A stretch of 14,701 nucleotides of DNA from JAAYAN01 sp964437215 (GTDB taxonomy: Bacteria; Bacteroidota; Ignavibacteria; Ignavibacteriales; Melioribacteraceae), in the NCBI GenBank assembly GCA_964437215.1, contig CAYTFZ010000068.1, positions 1 to 14,701 of the forward strand. The letters run 5' to 3'. The notes under the pieces were generated by a model. The model was not told the DNA's origin and did not search any database. It was given only the letters and a program-made list of their open reading frames with translations. This document shows positions 5,769 through 14,634 of the stretch, one piece after another. Made by a program: the position numbers and the translations under genes. Numbering within the stretch: the first letter of the stretch is position 1; the number at the start of each line of letters is the position of its first letter.

Positions 5769-8700
5769 TCAAATTCCTGCTTTGTAAATACATTTTTTAT
5801 CTTTTCCTGCAAAATAACATTTCGCGCAGTGAATAATATTTGCAGGGAAAATATTGGTATTTATTTTGCCTATTATTTCTCCTATTTCTCTGCCGAAATC
5901 TTTCACTTCTTTTTTATTAAGATTCTGTTCCCAATAATTATCAGGGTGTTTTATAAAAATCAGTTTTAATGCAAAATTTTCTGCCTCCGGATATTTTTTA
6001 GAAACAAGGTATGCATAAAATTTTAATTGCTTTTCGTATGACTGAGCGCGCTCTTTTATTTCATCAGCTTCAATTTTATCGGTTTTATAATCTGCAATAA
6101 CTATCTTTTTATCTTCAATAATAAGCTTATCGATAATTCCGAATAAATAATTTTCATCTTCGGCGGCATAAATTTCAAATTCGTTTTTATAATTCTCTGC
6201 TTTCTTTATTTCTTTATAAATATTCGAATTAAAATAATATTTTAAGTCGTTTATTATTTCATCTATAAATTGCCGGGGAATTTCCTCGGAACCGGTTTCG
6301 CCGAGAATTTTTGATTTTATGGTTTCATATAGATTTTCATCGATGGCTTCATTTTCAAGAAGCGAATGAATAATTCGTCCCTTTAAATCTGCCGGGAGTT
6401 TTTCATCATCTTCTTTATCCGAAAAATCATTAAAGCTCTCTGATTTTATGTAAAATTTTTCCAGTTTTTTTAAACCTAAATTATAGGCAAGATGATATTT
6501 TAACGGACACTGAGAATATACTGCAACTTTTGTGGCAGAAATTATATCGCCCTTTATAAAATCGATAAACGGTTTTGTAATAATAAGTTCAGGCTTAATT
6601 AAATCAGCTTCCGGAAATTTATCTTGTGCCGGAAGACTGAATGTTTTTACTAATTTTATTTTTTGTTCAATTTCACGTTCAATATTTTCAGGCAAACTGT
6701 CCTTATTTAGGAATTTCATTCTGCCTGAAATTAAAACTTCATCTTTCTCTGTATCAAGATTAATCCCTTTAGCAATGTGCTCAAAAAACGATCCGCTGGT
6801 AATTCTGTTTTTTTTAAGTGTAGCGCATATAAAAAGATTTTTTGCAGCCCGTGTAACTGCTACATATAATAGTCTTTGCTGCTCAGCTTTGCTTTTCCGC
6901 CATTGGATATAATCATCCAATAAAACAACCGGGGCAGCTGCGTAATCGTCCGAGTAGTTTTCACCAAGAGGCACTTTTGCCATAAATCCAAAAGTTTTGC
7001 TTGCCGAAATACTCTTTGCTTTTGTTGTTTCGCTGCGGGGCGAATCATTTGTACGGTAAAGAAACACTGTATCAAATTCCAAACCTTTCGACTGATGAAT
7101 TGTCATAATTTTAACAGTATTTTCATTGCCGATAGGCACAGCTTGTCCTTCATCTTCCTGTTTTTGAACGGACATTTTCAGATAATCAGTAAAATCGTAC
7201 AGACTTTTTAATCCCTGATTATAAAAACCATCCGCAAGTGTTATAAGCTTTTTAATATTTGCAATTTCCTGATCGCCCTCATATGATGAAGCAATAACAG
7301 ACCAATAACCGGTATCATTCAAAATAATCTTAATTAGCCGGCTAATTTCTGTTTGATAAACCAGACTTTTAAAATATGCCAGTGTATCGACTACAGATTT
7401 CAATTCGGGCATTTCTGAAGACAGCAAACACAGTTTTTCGTGTAACGAGCTTCCTTTTTTCTGGGAAATATTATATAATGTTTTATCGGATAATAAAAAA
7501 AACGGCGATCTTAGAATTCCTGCAAGAGCAGTATCATTTTCAATATCGAGCAGGAATTCCAGCATATTTAAAATATCGTAAACTGTCTGCCTCTGATAAA
7601 ATCCTTTTCCGCCAACAATCTGATAAGGAATTTTTCGTTTTGAAAAAGCCTCTTCAAGTTCGGCAAAGTGATTTCTTTTTCTGCAAAGAACAGCAAAATC
7701 CGAAAACTTTAAGTCCTGGTTGTCTAAAATATTTTCTGTTATTTTAAGTGCCGTAACCTCAGCTTCATCAATATCCGGATTGTTTTCATCACAAACAAGG
7801 ATTTCAACTTTCCCTTTCTCATCAGTTTTTCGGGCACAAATTAATTCGGTATAAGCCACTTCGTTCAGCAAAACATTTTCAGTTTTAAATAATTGAGAAA
7901 ACAGTTTGTTCGTAAAAAAAGCTATTTCCGGGAAAAGACGAAAAGTATGAGGAAGGTTTAAAATATTATTTTTTCCCCATTTTGTAATTTCCTCACGTGT
8001 TTTTGTAAAAACTTCAGGTTCGGCATCGCGGAACATATAAATACTTTGTTTCTCATCGCCAACCACAAATAAATTCCCTCGCTTTAAATTATCGAGGATA
8101 GGCATAAAAATGTTGTATTGGATTTCGTCGGTGTCTTGATATTCATCAATCATTATATAGTTATATCTTTCCGAAAGGGCGGTTTTCACTTCTTCATTTT
8201 TCAAAAGATTTTCGGCATACAGCAAGATATCTTCAAAATCAAGGATGCATCTGTGCTTTTTCAGGTTTTCATAGATTTTCAGAATATCAGTAAATATTTC
8301 TGCAAAATCCTTATTGTATTCCGCCAGTACAGGTACGGCTTCAAAAGAATTTTCTTCCGGCAATATTTTTTCGAAATCGCACATCATTTCATTTGCCTGC
8401 CCTATTTCCGGAGTGTTGTCGTAATCCTTCGAAAAATATCCGCGTTTTTTAATTGTATTTTGCTGGGTTGCTGCTTCTTTAATAATTTCAGAAAGTATAA
8501 CCATTTTTTTTGAAAATGTATCGGAATTATCATATTCTTTCACTTTATTTACTACTTTAGCAGCAATTTCATTTTCGCTGTTTTTTTCTGCAACATATCC
8601 GTTAATTGTCTCTAACAATCTTATCAGCTTATCTGCTTTCTCTTTTAGAAGCAGACTTCCGTAATATTCAAAATCGTTGTTAAATTTTTCTGCTATTTCT

Positions 8701-9287
8701 ACGGTAGTTTTATTATTAATTATTTTTATTATACTTTCTGTTTTTTTTCTTTTGCCTATAAGATATTTTATCTGTTTTATAAAATTATTTTTCGAGCCGC
8801 AGAACCTTATTATTTTCTTCAACAGCTCAAACTTTTCGGAATTATTTACGCAGTCGTTAATGTATTTTTCAATACTCTTATCAATTATTTCATCAGCCAG
8901 ATTTGTATCAGCCGAAACAAATCCCGCATCAACGCCTGCTTCAACAGGAAAGGATTTAAGCAGATTTATACAAAACGAATGTATTGTAGAAATATTTGCA
9001 GAAACAAGCTGCCGCCGTATTCTATGTAAAACTTCTATTTTCCTGTTATCATTTTCATTTATAAGTCTTTGTTCAATTTCGGATGCAATTTTTCTGTAAA
9101 GCTCTCCGCCGGCTTTATCGGTAAAAGTAATTGCCACCATTTTATTCAGCGGGATATTTTCGGCAAGAGCAATTTCAACATACCTTTTTGCAAGTACAAA
9201 TGTTTTCCCTGAACCGGCATTTGCAGTGAGTGAAATATGGTTTTTATAATTGAGTGCCGCTTTTTGATACGAAGTTAATTCATTCAT
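5769..9287 (-). CDS. AddA-like UvrD/RecB-family helicase-nuclease with Fe-S-type nuclease domain
   Basis: The 1172-residue protein is a superfamily 1A helicase fused to a PD-(D/E)XK nuclease, like AddA/RecB subunits that resect DNA double-strand ends for RecA recombination. Helicase motifs are intact: Walker A ANAGSGKT (22-29, Lys28), Ia TFTDKAGGEL (54-63), STIHSFC (100-106), motif II MIDEYQDTD (379-387), III GDEKQSIYMFR (410-420), IV LPHTFR (445-450), V MTIHQSKGLEFD (728-739), VI LLYVAVTRA (806-814). The nuclease has GRIIH (His974), Asp1053 in GIIDK, Asp1066-Tyr-Lys1068 in ADYKT, and Gln1087. Cys927 in SQCPLKYHLAY plus Cys1154, Cys1157 and Cys1166 at the end form the C ... CxxC ... C set that holds a 4Fe-4S cluster in AddB and Cas4 nucleases; in the best-studied AddA it is absent. 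Spacing of the last pair (8 residues) is longer than usual. The ATG overlaps the kinase stop by 8 nt with no strong ribosome site, so translation is coupled. No addB is in the window. Confidence 0.88.
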   Translation of the reverse strand: MNELTSYQKAALNYKNHISLTANAGSGKTFVLAKRYVEIALAENIPLNKMVAITFTDKAGGELYRKIASEIEQRLINENDNRKIEVLHRIRRQLVSANISTIHSFCINLLKSFPVEAGVDAGFVSADTNLADEIIDKSIEKYINDCVNNSEKFELLKKIIRFCGSKNNFIKQIKYLIGKRKKTESIIKIINNKTTVEIAEKFNNDFEYYGSLLLKEKADKLIRLLETINGYVAEKNSENEIAAKVVNKVKEYDNSDTFSKKMVILSEIIKEAATQQNTIKKRGYFSKDYDNTPEIGQANEMMCDFEKILPEENSFEAVPVLAEYNKDFAEIFTDILKIYENLKKHRCILDFEDILLYAENLLKNEEVKTALSERYNYIMIDEYQDTDEIQYNIFMPILDNLKRGNLFVVGDEKQSIYMFRDAEPEVFTKTREEITKWGKNNILNLPHTFRLFPEIAFFTNKLFSQLFKTENVLLNEVAYTELICARKTDEKGKVEILVCDENNPDIDEAEVTALKITENILDNQDLKFSDFAVLCRKRNHFAELEEAFSKRKIPYQIVGGKGFYQRQTVYDILNMLEFLLDIENDTALAGILRSPFFLLSDKTLYNISQKKGSSLHEKLCLLSSEMPELKSVVDTLAYFKSLVYQTEISRLIKIILNDTGYWSVIASSYEGDQEIANIKKLITLADGFYNQGLKSLYDFTDYLKMSVQKQEDEGQAVPIGNENTVKIMTIHQSKGLEFDTVFLYRTNDSPRSETTKAKSISASKTFGFMAKVPLGENYSDDYAAAPVVLLDDYIQWRKSKAEQQRLLYVAVTRAAKNLFICATLKKNRITSGSFFEHIAKGINLDTEKDEVLISGRMKFLNKDSLPENIEREIEQKIKLVKTFSLPAQDKFPEADLIKPELIITKPFIDFIKGDIISATKVAVYSQCPLKYHLAYNLGLKKLEKFYIKSESFNDFSDKEDDEKLPADLKGRIIHSLLENEAIDENLYETIKSKILGETGSEEIPRQFIDEIINDLKYYFNSNIYKEIKKAENYKNEFEIYAAEDENYLFGIIDKLIIEDKKIVIADYKTDKIEADEIKERAQSYEKQLKFYAYLVSKKYPEAENFALKLIFIKHPDNYWEQNLNKKEVKDFGREIGEIIGKINTNIFPANIIHCAKCYFAGKDKKCIYKAGI

Positions 9288-12200
9288 CTTTCATTATAAC
9301 AAATTTTATTAAAAACAAAGTCCCTTCGGAATTACTTCTTTCCAGAGAAATCTTTCCGCCTGTCATTTCAATAAATCTCTTAACCATGCTCAAACCTAAT
9401 CCCATCCCTTCGGTTTTAGTTGTAAAATTCGGCAGAAATATTTTTTCGGCATTCACAGGATCAATACCTTTGCCGTTATCCGATATTCTTAAAATATAAA
9501 AATCGTTTTCAGTTTCAAGTTTCAACTCAATTTTTGTTGCCTCTGCCTGTATTGAATTTCTTATCAGATTGATAATTGTTCTGTTAAGCTGGTCGGAATC
9601 GGACTCGGTATAAGCTGTTTTAATATCGGTTGAAAATGTTATTTTAGCTTTTTCGTCGGCAAAAAGGTTTACAGTGCTGTTTATCGAATTTACTATATCT
9701 AATTTTTCTAATTTTAATTTTGGCATCTGGGCAAAATTGCTGAATTCGCTTGCTATATTTTTAAGCGTATCAATCTGTCTTATTGTTGTTGATGTAACTT
9801 TTTCGAATATTTCATCGAATTTGGGTGATTTGTCCTTATAAGTTATAACAAGCTGCTGCATTAATAATTTCATCGGTGTAAGCGGATTTTTAATTTCGTG
9901 AGCAACCTGCCTTGCCATTTCTTTCCAGGCAAGTTCACGCTCAACTTCAGCCAGCTCGGTCTGATTTTTTTTGAGTCCCTTAACCATTTTGTTGAAACCG
10001 TCAATCAATTCTCTGATTTCACCTTTGTATTTGTTTTCCAGATTAAAATTTAGATCGCCGCCAGCAACAGCCTTTGTTGCGTTTGTAAGCTTAAATATCG
10101 GCTGCGAAATCTGCCGGGCAAGAAATGTACTCACTAAAATAATTATTAAAACTGCAAGCGAATAAGTGCCGAAAAGGAAAACATCGGCATCGGAGCCGCC
10201 CATCGGTAAAGAGACCGAATTAAAAGCTGTGTTTACTTCAATTACTTTTTCTTCTCCGCCAATTTCGGTTTTATAATAGAAAGCTTGATACTTATAATTT
10301 TCGAGATTTTCATCATTCAGCACTTTAATAAATCCGAGATGAAATAATTTTGAATATGCTGCCGGGTGAATATTCGCAGGAATTATTCCGGTATTGTAAA
10401 AATTTCTGTGAGTGCTGTATTCCAGTATGTTGTTCTCGAACAGAGAATAATTCACCCCCATATCATCAGCTGCCCGGCTATAAAGATCTATCCTTGGGTA
10501 AACATTATAATATTTCTCAAGATATTCACTTAATCTTTCAGCACGTTTTTCCAATTTGTAAATGATTGTTTCACGGTTGTTATCTTCGGAAATTGCTCTA
10601 AAATAAAAAGCCATTACCAGAAGAGGAATTATCGATATTAAAAGAAATGCTGAAAGCAGTTTAAGATTATACGTTACCTTAAAATTAAAATTGCGGGCAG
10701 CAAGAACCAAAAACAGAAAGATCCCGGCGCAAATTATATAAACAGTATGAACAATAAAAACCTTGAAGAAATTAAACAAACCAAACGATATATCTTTTTT
10801 TGTCTGCCCCACACAAAGTAATTTTTCTTTGTAAGGATCAGTTTTAACTATAAAGAAAGTATAATCGTCATTCCCGTAAGAAAAATCAAACCAGGCTTCA
10901 TTGAATTTTGAAAAACCTGCATTACGGAAGTTTTCTATTAAATTTTCATCGGGTGTGAAATTCCCATTTATTTTAACAATTCTGCCTTTTTCTATTTCAA
11001 TAAGTTTAAGTTTTTCTATATCCACCGGTGAAAGAATTCCGGCTGATTTTCCCGTATAAAACTTCCCGGATTTTTCAATAAGAAATTTCGAATTATCCAT
11101 TAAAGCAGAAACCACAAGATAAAAAGCATTTCCTGCTTTATCGCGCACTTCTTTTTTAACTGATAAAACCTGCTGCTTTCCGGATATTTTTACAGAAACA
11201 AATTCCTGCCCGTTATGATTTTTAATAATTTCATCAAATGATTCTTGCTTTATATTATAATCAGAATTGAATTCTCCTAACAGATTCCATTTTTCATCAA
11301 ATATTTTAAGAGATGAATTTACTCCTTCTTTTTCAAGCGGACTGTTGCTCCAGCAGATAAAGGCGAGTGAAGAATAATTTTGCGATACTGGAATAGTTTC
11401 ATTTTCAATAAATCCGGCGGATTCGTCTGCCGTCTGACCTAAAAGAAATTCAAACCAGTTTTCATCGGGGCGCATCAGTTCAAATGCAACTGTTCTGAGA
11501 GAATCTACTTCGAGGCGGGAGTTATAAAAAATAAGCAGACTTACAGTTATATAAGATGCAAAAAAAGATATTGCCAGGTATCTTCCGAAAATCTGTAATT
11601 TGCCTTTATAAATAAGTAAAGAAATTACAAAGGCAACACTTATAAAGATAATTCTTAAGGCCGGAGTTCCTTGAGGCTCTTTTTGAGATAAATCGTAAAT
11701 AAAGCCCAAAATATGGAAAATGATAAAAATCCCCCACAAATAGCGGCTGCCTGAATTATACCATTCCCCGAATATTTTAATTATAAATAAAATAAATGCA
11801 ACTGATACCGTTACCGAGCAGATTCCAAGAAGAAGCAAATTAAAATGCATAAATGCAATGGGCAGTTTCGGCAACAATTCGGGGAATTTAAAGTAAAAAA
11901 TTGAAGAATCGAATATTACACTTTTAACCGCCGCGCCCAGTCCGCGCAAAAACACAAGAAATAAAAAGGCTGAAAGTAAAACAGCAAATATTTTCGGAAC
12001 AATATTTTTTGTTTTTAAATCTTCGTTTTTTATTCCAGAAATATTTCTAAGAAAAGACACACAGATTATCAATACAAAAAGTGCGGTTAGAAAAAATTCG
12101 AAGGGAGAACTTACAATTCCATACGCCAGTCCCGACGAGAAATAAGATGAATCTGTAAAAGCTTCGGGTAAAAAGCTGCCCGGAATTTCGGTTACAAATA

Positions 12201-13074
12201 GTATAATTCTAAATATTGACAGATTTAAAATAAGCAGTAAAAAACCAGCAGTCTTTTCCCCGGAAAAAAACTTAAATTGATTTACTTTAAGAATAAAAAA
12301 AAGGAATGCTAAAATTCCCATAAGATATTTCATACGTTGCAAATCGTCGAGGAATGTATTGATGGCAGCATCTTTAAGCGGTTTTTGAAATTCAACCGAA
12401 CCGATTATTTTGTTCTTATTATTTCTAATTTCCGCGCTGTCGTATCTCCCGTCAATTATTTTGTTCATATTGCCCAAAAGAAGCCGGAAACTTGTATTGT
12501 ATTCACTCGATAGATCTTCTGTTATGCTTAGAGGCTGATAAAACTCGTTGTTAAATCTGTATTTTTTTTCAACTGGTTTAGCAATCTGGAAATAAAAAAT
12601 GCTTTTATCCGTTATTATGCTGTCCATATAAATAAGCGATATTTTCAAATCGGATCCGGAAAGAAAAGTTTCGCCGTAAGGTTTTAACGAAAAAATCGAA
12701 GTATCGGCTTGCAAGCTGTGTGTATTCCACGCATAAAGATTAAACGATGAATCGAAAATAAATATTTCGCAATTGCCGAAAGTTTTTTCCATCAGCAAAT
12801 CGAAAAGCTTTGTTTTGTTTTCTTTGGAAAAGTATTTAGGATTTGTTTTAAGAAGATGATTTTTTACATCAAGTACTGCAGAAGAGACATCGTCGAATTT
12901 TTGTTTAATTCCGTCTTTTATGGTTCCGGTTTTTTCGGCTAACTCTTTCTGCCAGTTATCCTCTTTGTATTGAACCAGCCAAGGTGATGCAAATCCGGCA
13001 ATAAAAAATACCGTCAGACAAAACAATGCTAAATAATGCGCTTTTTTCTGTATTAAAGAAAACAATTTCTGCAT
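9280..13074 (-). CDS. Polytopic NtrY-like sensor histidine kinase
   Basis: This is a very large (1264-residue) membrane kinase. One membrane segment (about 14-34) precedes a first outside region (35-248) with a Cache-like look (EIFIFDSSFNLYAWNTHS, 103-120). Next come some eight segments between about 249 and 516, a second outside region (517-770), two segments (771-793, 803-824), a third outside region (825-967) and a final segment (968-986). HAMP follows (985-1036, QISQPIFKLTNATKAVAGGDL). The catalytic core has the phospho-acceptor His1059 in MARQVAHEIKNPLTPMKL, close to NtrY, N-box Asn1173 in NLIRNSIQA, DNGKGID (1199-1205), FTTK (1217-1220) and GMGLGLSM (1223-1230), all intact. It should autophosphorylate and pass phosphate to a response regulator, but none is nearby. 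The signal is unknown. It starts 5 nt after the DUF4783-like gene without a visible ribosome site and overlaps the helicase gene. Segment boundaries are estimates. Confidence 0.88.
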   Translation of the reverse strand: MQKLFSLIQKKAHYLALFCLTVFFIAGFASPWLVQYKEDNWQKELAEKTGTIKDGIKQKFDDVSSAVLDVKNHLLKTNPKYFSKENKTKLFDLLMEKTFGNCEIFIFDSSFNLYAWNTHSLQADTSIFSLKPYGETFLSGSDLKISLIYMDSIITDKSIFYFQIAKPVEKKYRFNNEFYQPLSITEDLSSEYNTSFRLLLGNMNKIIDGRYDSAEIRNNKNKIIGSVEFQKPLKDAAINTFLDDLQRMKYLMGILAFLFFILKVNQFKFFSGEKTAGFLLLILNLSIFRIILFVTEIPGSFLPEAFTDSSYFSSGLAYGIVSSPFEFFLTALFVLIICVSFLRNISGIKNEDLKTKNIVPKIFAVLLSAFLFLVFLRGLGAAVKSVIFDSSIFYFKFPELLPKLPIAFMHFNLLLLGICSVTVSVAFILFIIKIFGEWYNSGSRYLWGIFIIFHILGFIYDLSQKEPQGTPALRIIFISVAFVISLLIYKGKLQIFGRYLAISFFASYITVSLLIFYNSRLEVDSLRTVAFELMRPDENWFEFLLGQTADESAGFIENETIPVSQNYSSLAFICWSNSPLEKEGVNSSLKIFDEKWNLLGEFNSDYNIKQESFDEIIKNHNGQEFVSVKISGKQQVLSVKKEVRDKAGNAFYLVVSALMDNSKFLIEKSGKFYTGKSAGILSPVDIEKLKLIEIEKGRIVKINGNFTPDENLIENFRNAGFSKFNEAWFDFSYGNDDYTFFIVKTDPYKEKLLCVGQTKKDISFGLFNFFKVFIVHTVYIICAGIFLFLVLAARNFNFKVTYNLKLLSAFLLISIIPLLVMAFYFRAISEDNNRETIIYKLEKRAERLSEYLEKYYNVYPRIDLYSRAADDMGVNYSLFENNILEYSTHRNFYNTGIIPANIHPAAYSKLFHLGFIKVLNDENLENYKYQAFYYKTEIGGEEKVIEVNTAFNSVSLPMGGSDADVFLFGTYSLAVLIIILVSTFLARQISQPIFKLTNATKAVAGGDLNFNLENKYKGEIRELIDGFNKMVKGLKKNQTELAEVERELAWKEMARQVAHEIKNPLTPMKLLMQQLVITYKDKSPKFDEIFEKVTSTTIRQIDTLKNIASEFSNFAQMPKLKLEKLDIVNSINSTVNLFADEKAKITFSTDIKTAYTESDSDQLNRTIINLIRNSIQAEATKIELKLETENDFYILRISDNGKGIDPVNAEKIFLPNFTTKTEGMGLGLSMVKRFIEMTGGKISLERSNSEGTLFLIKFVIMKDE

Positions 13075-13079
13075 AATTA

Positions 13080-13493
13080 TCAGTTAATTGTTATCTGGGA
13101 AATCTGCCATTTATCCCCTGCAGATTGAATTGAAATATACACTCCGGCAGAACCTCGTCTTCCGTTGAGAGTGTATTTTAGTTTACCAGTGGCATAAGCC
13201 GATCTTTCAAATATCTTTGTTCTTTCAAGAACGCACTCAATGGGTTCGTAGGTATCCAGATATTTCTTAAGAACATAATATGCCTGATTCGAACTGAAAT
13301 ATCCCGTAGTTCCATCCGATAAACTGATGTATGTTTTTGAGCTGAAATATTCTGAAAAATCGGATATACTGTTTACTGAAATTCCTTTCTGAAATATATC
13401 GAATAAATGATTCACATCATCGTGCTGATAAATAAAACCCAAAGTAAACATCATCAGCAATAAAGATATATATTTTATTTTAGGAATAATCAT
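13080..13493 (-). CDS. DUF4783-like secreted protein
   Basis: This 137-residue product has a hydrophobic N-terminal signal or anchor (about 8-22) with no obvious cleavage site. The rest matches the DUF4783 pattern (small NTF2-like alpha+beta proteins of Bacteroidota): a helix with the DFSEYFSSKTYISL segment (about 45-58), GYFSSNQAYYVLKKYLDTY (64-82), then strands ATGKLKYTLNGRRGSAGVYI (99-118) and the final KWQISQITIN. The function of DUF4783 is not known to me. It is the first gene of the run that continues with the kinase, 5 nt on, and the helicase. It may therefore work with the kinase in the envelope, for example as a sensory partner, but that is a guess from context. A modest AAGAAG about 8 nt before the ATG is the only ribosome site seen. 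The promoter presumably lies in 13494-13557, where I saw no exact consensus. Confidence 0.72.
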   Translation of the reverse strand: MIIPKIKYISLLLMMFTLGFIYQHDDVNHLFDIFQKGISVNSISDFSEYFSSKTYISLSDGTTGYFSSNQAYYVLKKYLDTYEPIECVLERTKIFERSAYATGKLKYTLNGRRGSAGVYISIQSAGDKWQISQITIN

Positions 13494-13557
13494 TCCGTAA
13501 ACTTCTTAATTAACAATTTTATAATCTAAACTTTAAGTAAAATAACTAATTATCAAT

Positions 13558-13587
13558 AAAAAAGCATACCCGAAGGCATGCTTTTTT
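13558..13587 (-). terminator. Intrinsic terminator with UUCG tetraloop
   Basis: On the minus strand, six A are followed by GCATGCC, a TTCG loop, GGTATGC and six T. In RNA the 7-bp stem is complete, with one G-U wobble, and is closed by the very stable C(UUCG)G tetraloop. On the plus strand the wobble becomes an A-C mismatch and the loop is CGAA, so the signal favours minus-strand transcription. It lies 20 nt past the stop of the FN3 lipoprotein gene and separates that gene from the DUF4783/kinase operon downstream. Confidence 0.85.
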
Positions 13588-13606
13588 CAATCATTTCAAA
13601 TATATT

Positions 13607-14419
13607 TTAATTTCTTCCGGATCTTGAAGCTGTACGGCTTTTTTCTGCAGTTGCATTGCGTTTAAGAAGTTTGCTTCCTTCTACAAGCTGATAAGCCCAA
13701 TCGAAAACCAATCTGTCGTTCACAATATTTTTAACGCGTACTTTAGCAAAGTGATTATCATATGTCCAAATTATATAAGTATGTCCCGGAATTGCTTCGA
13801 TAAACTTGTAAGGATCGCCTTCGTATAACGGCACATAACCTGATGAAGGAGCTTCATTTATGTCGTAAATATCGCTGGTTGCGCCCATATCAGTAATATC
13901 AGCTTCCGGCCAGACGTTTAAATAGTGTTTCCCTTCAAATTTCTCGTAAAAGAAGTCTGCATCCAAATCATCAAAAGGAAGGATGCTGTAACTGCTGAAA
14001 TCGTAACCCGAAGAAGCATCTGTATTTGCAAGCGCAACGTTGAAACCTTCGGGGCGTGGGGTTTCATAAACTACATCGTAACTCAATTCGCTCTCATTTC
14101 CATCGTAATCGTAAGCAGTTACAGCATAGAAATATGTATCTCCGTTTTGGGCTTCTCTATCTAAATAATATGTGTTTCCAGTACTTCCTATCAACTCGTA
14201 TTCACCATCGTATTCATAGCTGTAATAAACATTGTAACCTGCAAGATCTCTTTCTCTGTTCTGGTTCCAATGTAATTCAACAACACCGTCCCCGTTTAAT
14301 GTGTATAAACCTGTCGGCGGATCGGGCGGGGTTGAATCGTATTCGTAAGTGGTTACATCGCAAGCAGTAAAAAATGCCATTGCTATTATAATTGCAAGTA
14401 AACCTAATGTCTTTTTCAT
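13607..14419 (-). CDS. Lipoprotein with one fibronectin type III domain
   Basis: The 270-residue product begins MKKTLGLLAI and has a lipobox FTAC with lipidated Cys20, so it is an SPII lipoprotein. After a short Tyr/Asp linker a single FN3 domain runs from about 30 to 118: PPDPPTGLYTL, VVELHWNQN with the core Trp51, DLAGYNVYYS, YYLDREAQNGDTYFYAVTAYDYDGNES. This is the common FN3 form of Bacteroidota surface proteins. The C-terminal part (about 125-270) I do not recognise. It is rich in Tyr, Asp and Phe, contains GHTYIIWTYDNHFAKVRV (212-229), and ends in a basic tail KLLKRNATAEKSRTASRSGRN region (250-270). It probably sits on the outer membrane and binds something; no enzyme motif is seen. The start has an ideal GAGGAGGT 4 nt before the ATG. 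The gene is monocistronic, ending in its own terminator. Confidence 0.85.
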   Translation of the reverse strand: MKKTLGLLAIIIAMAFFTACDVTTYEYDSTPPDPPTGLYTLNGDGVVELHWNQNRERDLAGYNVYYSYEYDGEYELIGSTGNTYYLDREAQNGDTYFYAVTAYDYDGNESELSYDVVYETPRPEGFNVALANTDASSGYDFSSYSILPFDDLDADFFYEKFEGKHYLNVWPEADITDMGATSDIYDINEAPSSGYVPLYEGDPYKFIEAIPGHTYIIWTYDNHFAKVRVKNIVNDRLVFDWAYQLVEGSKLLKRNATAEKSRTASRSGRN

Positions 14420-14422
14420 ATT

Positions 14423-14430
14423 TACCTCCT
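14423..14430 (-). promoter_or_regulatory. Strong ribosome binding site of the FN3 lipoprotein gene
   Basis: GAGGAGGT on the minus strand, followed by AAAT and the ATG at 14419, is a near-perfect complement of the 16S rRNA 3' end. It is by far the strongest site in the window, where most genes have weak ones, and suggests high expression. Confidence 0.65.
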
Positions 14431-14634
14431 CAGCAAAAAGTTAATTGAAAACAACATTGCAATACAAATGCCAAACCGGAAAGCAGTTTGATAATTGTGT
14501 TTTATGGTAAATTCGCAGATATTTCAATAAAATATTTGTTGATATTTTCTTAATTGTTCAGATTTGTATACAGAAGTGGATAGTTTTAGAAGAATAACTA
14601 ATAATTCTTAATTTTGAATTTTGACTGATAGTAT

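Noticed and set aside
8118..9099. Open frames of 131 and 140 residues on the plus strand
   Set aside because: Both are Phe/Ile-rich antisense readings of lysine/asparagine-rich helicase codons, without ribosome sites or family patterns.
143..9287. A defence island made of the toxin-antitoxin pair and the helicase-nuclease
   Set aside because: They are 5 kb apart, in different transcription units, separated by metabolic and envelope genes. The helicase has the motifs of a recombination enzyme and is coupled to a kinase.
13925..14370. Two plus-strand frames of 79 and 104 residues
   Set aside because: They overlap each other and are antisense to the FN3 lipoprotein gene, which has a signal peptide, domain and ideal ribosome site.
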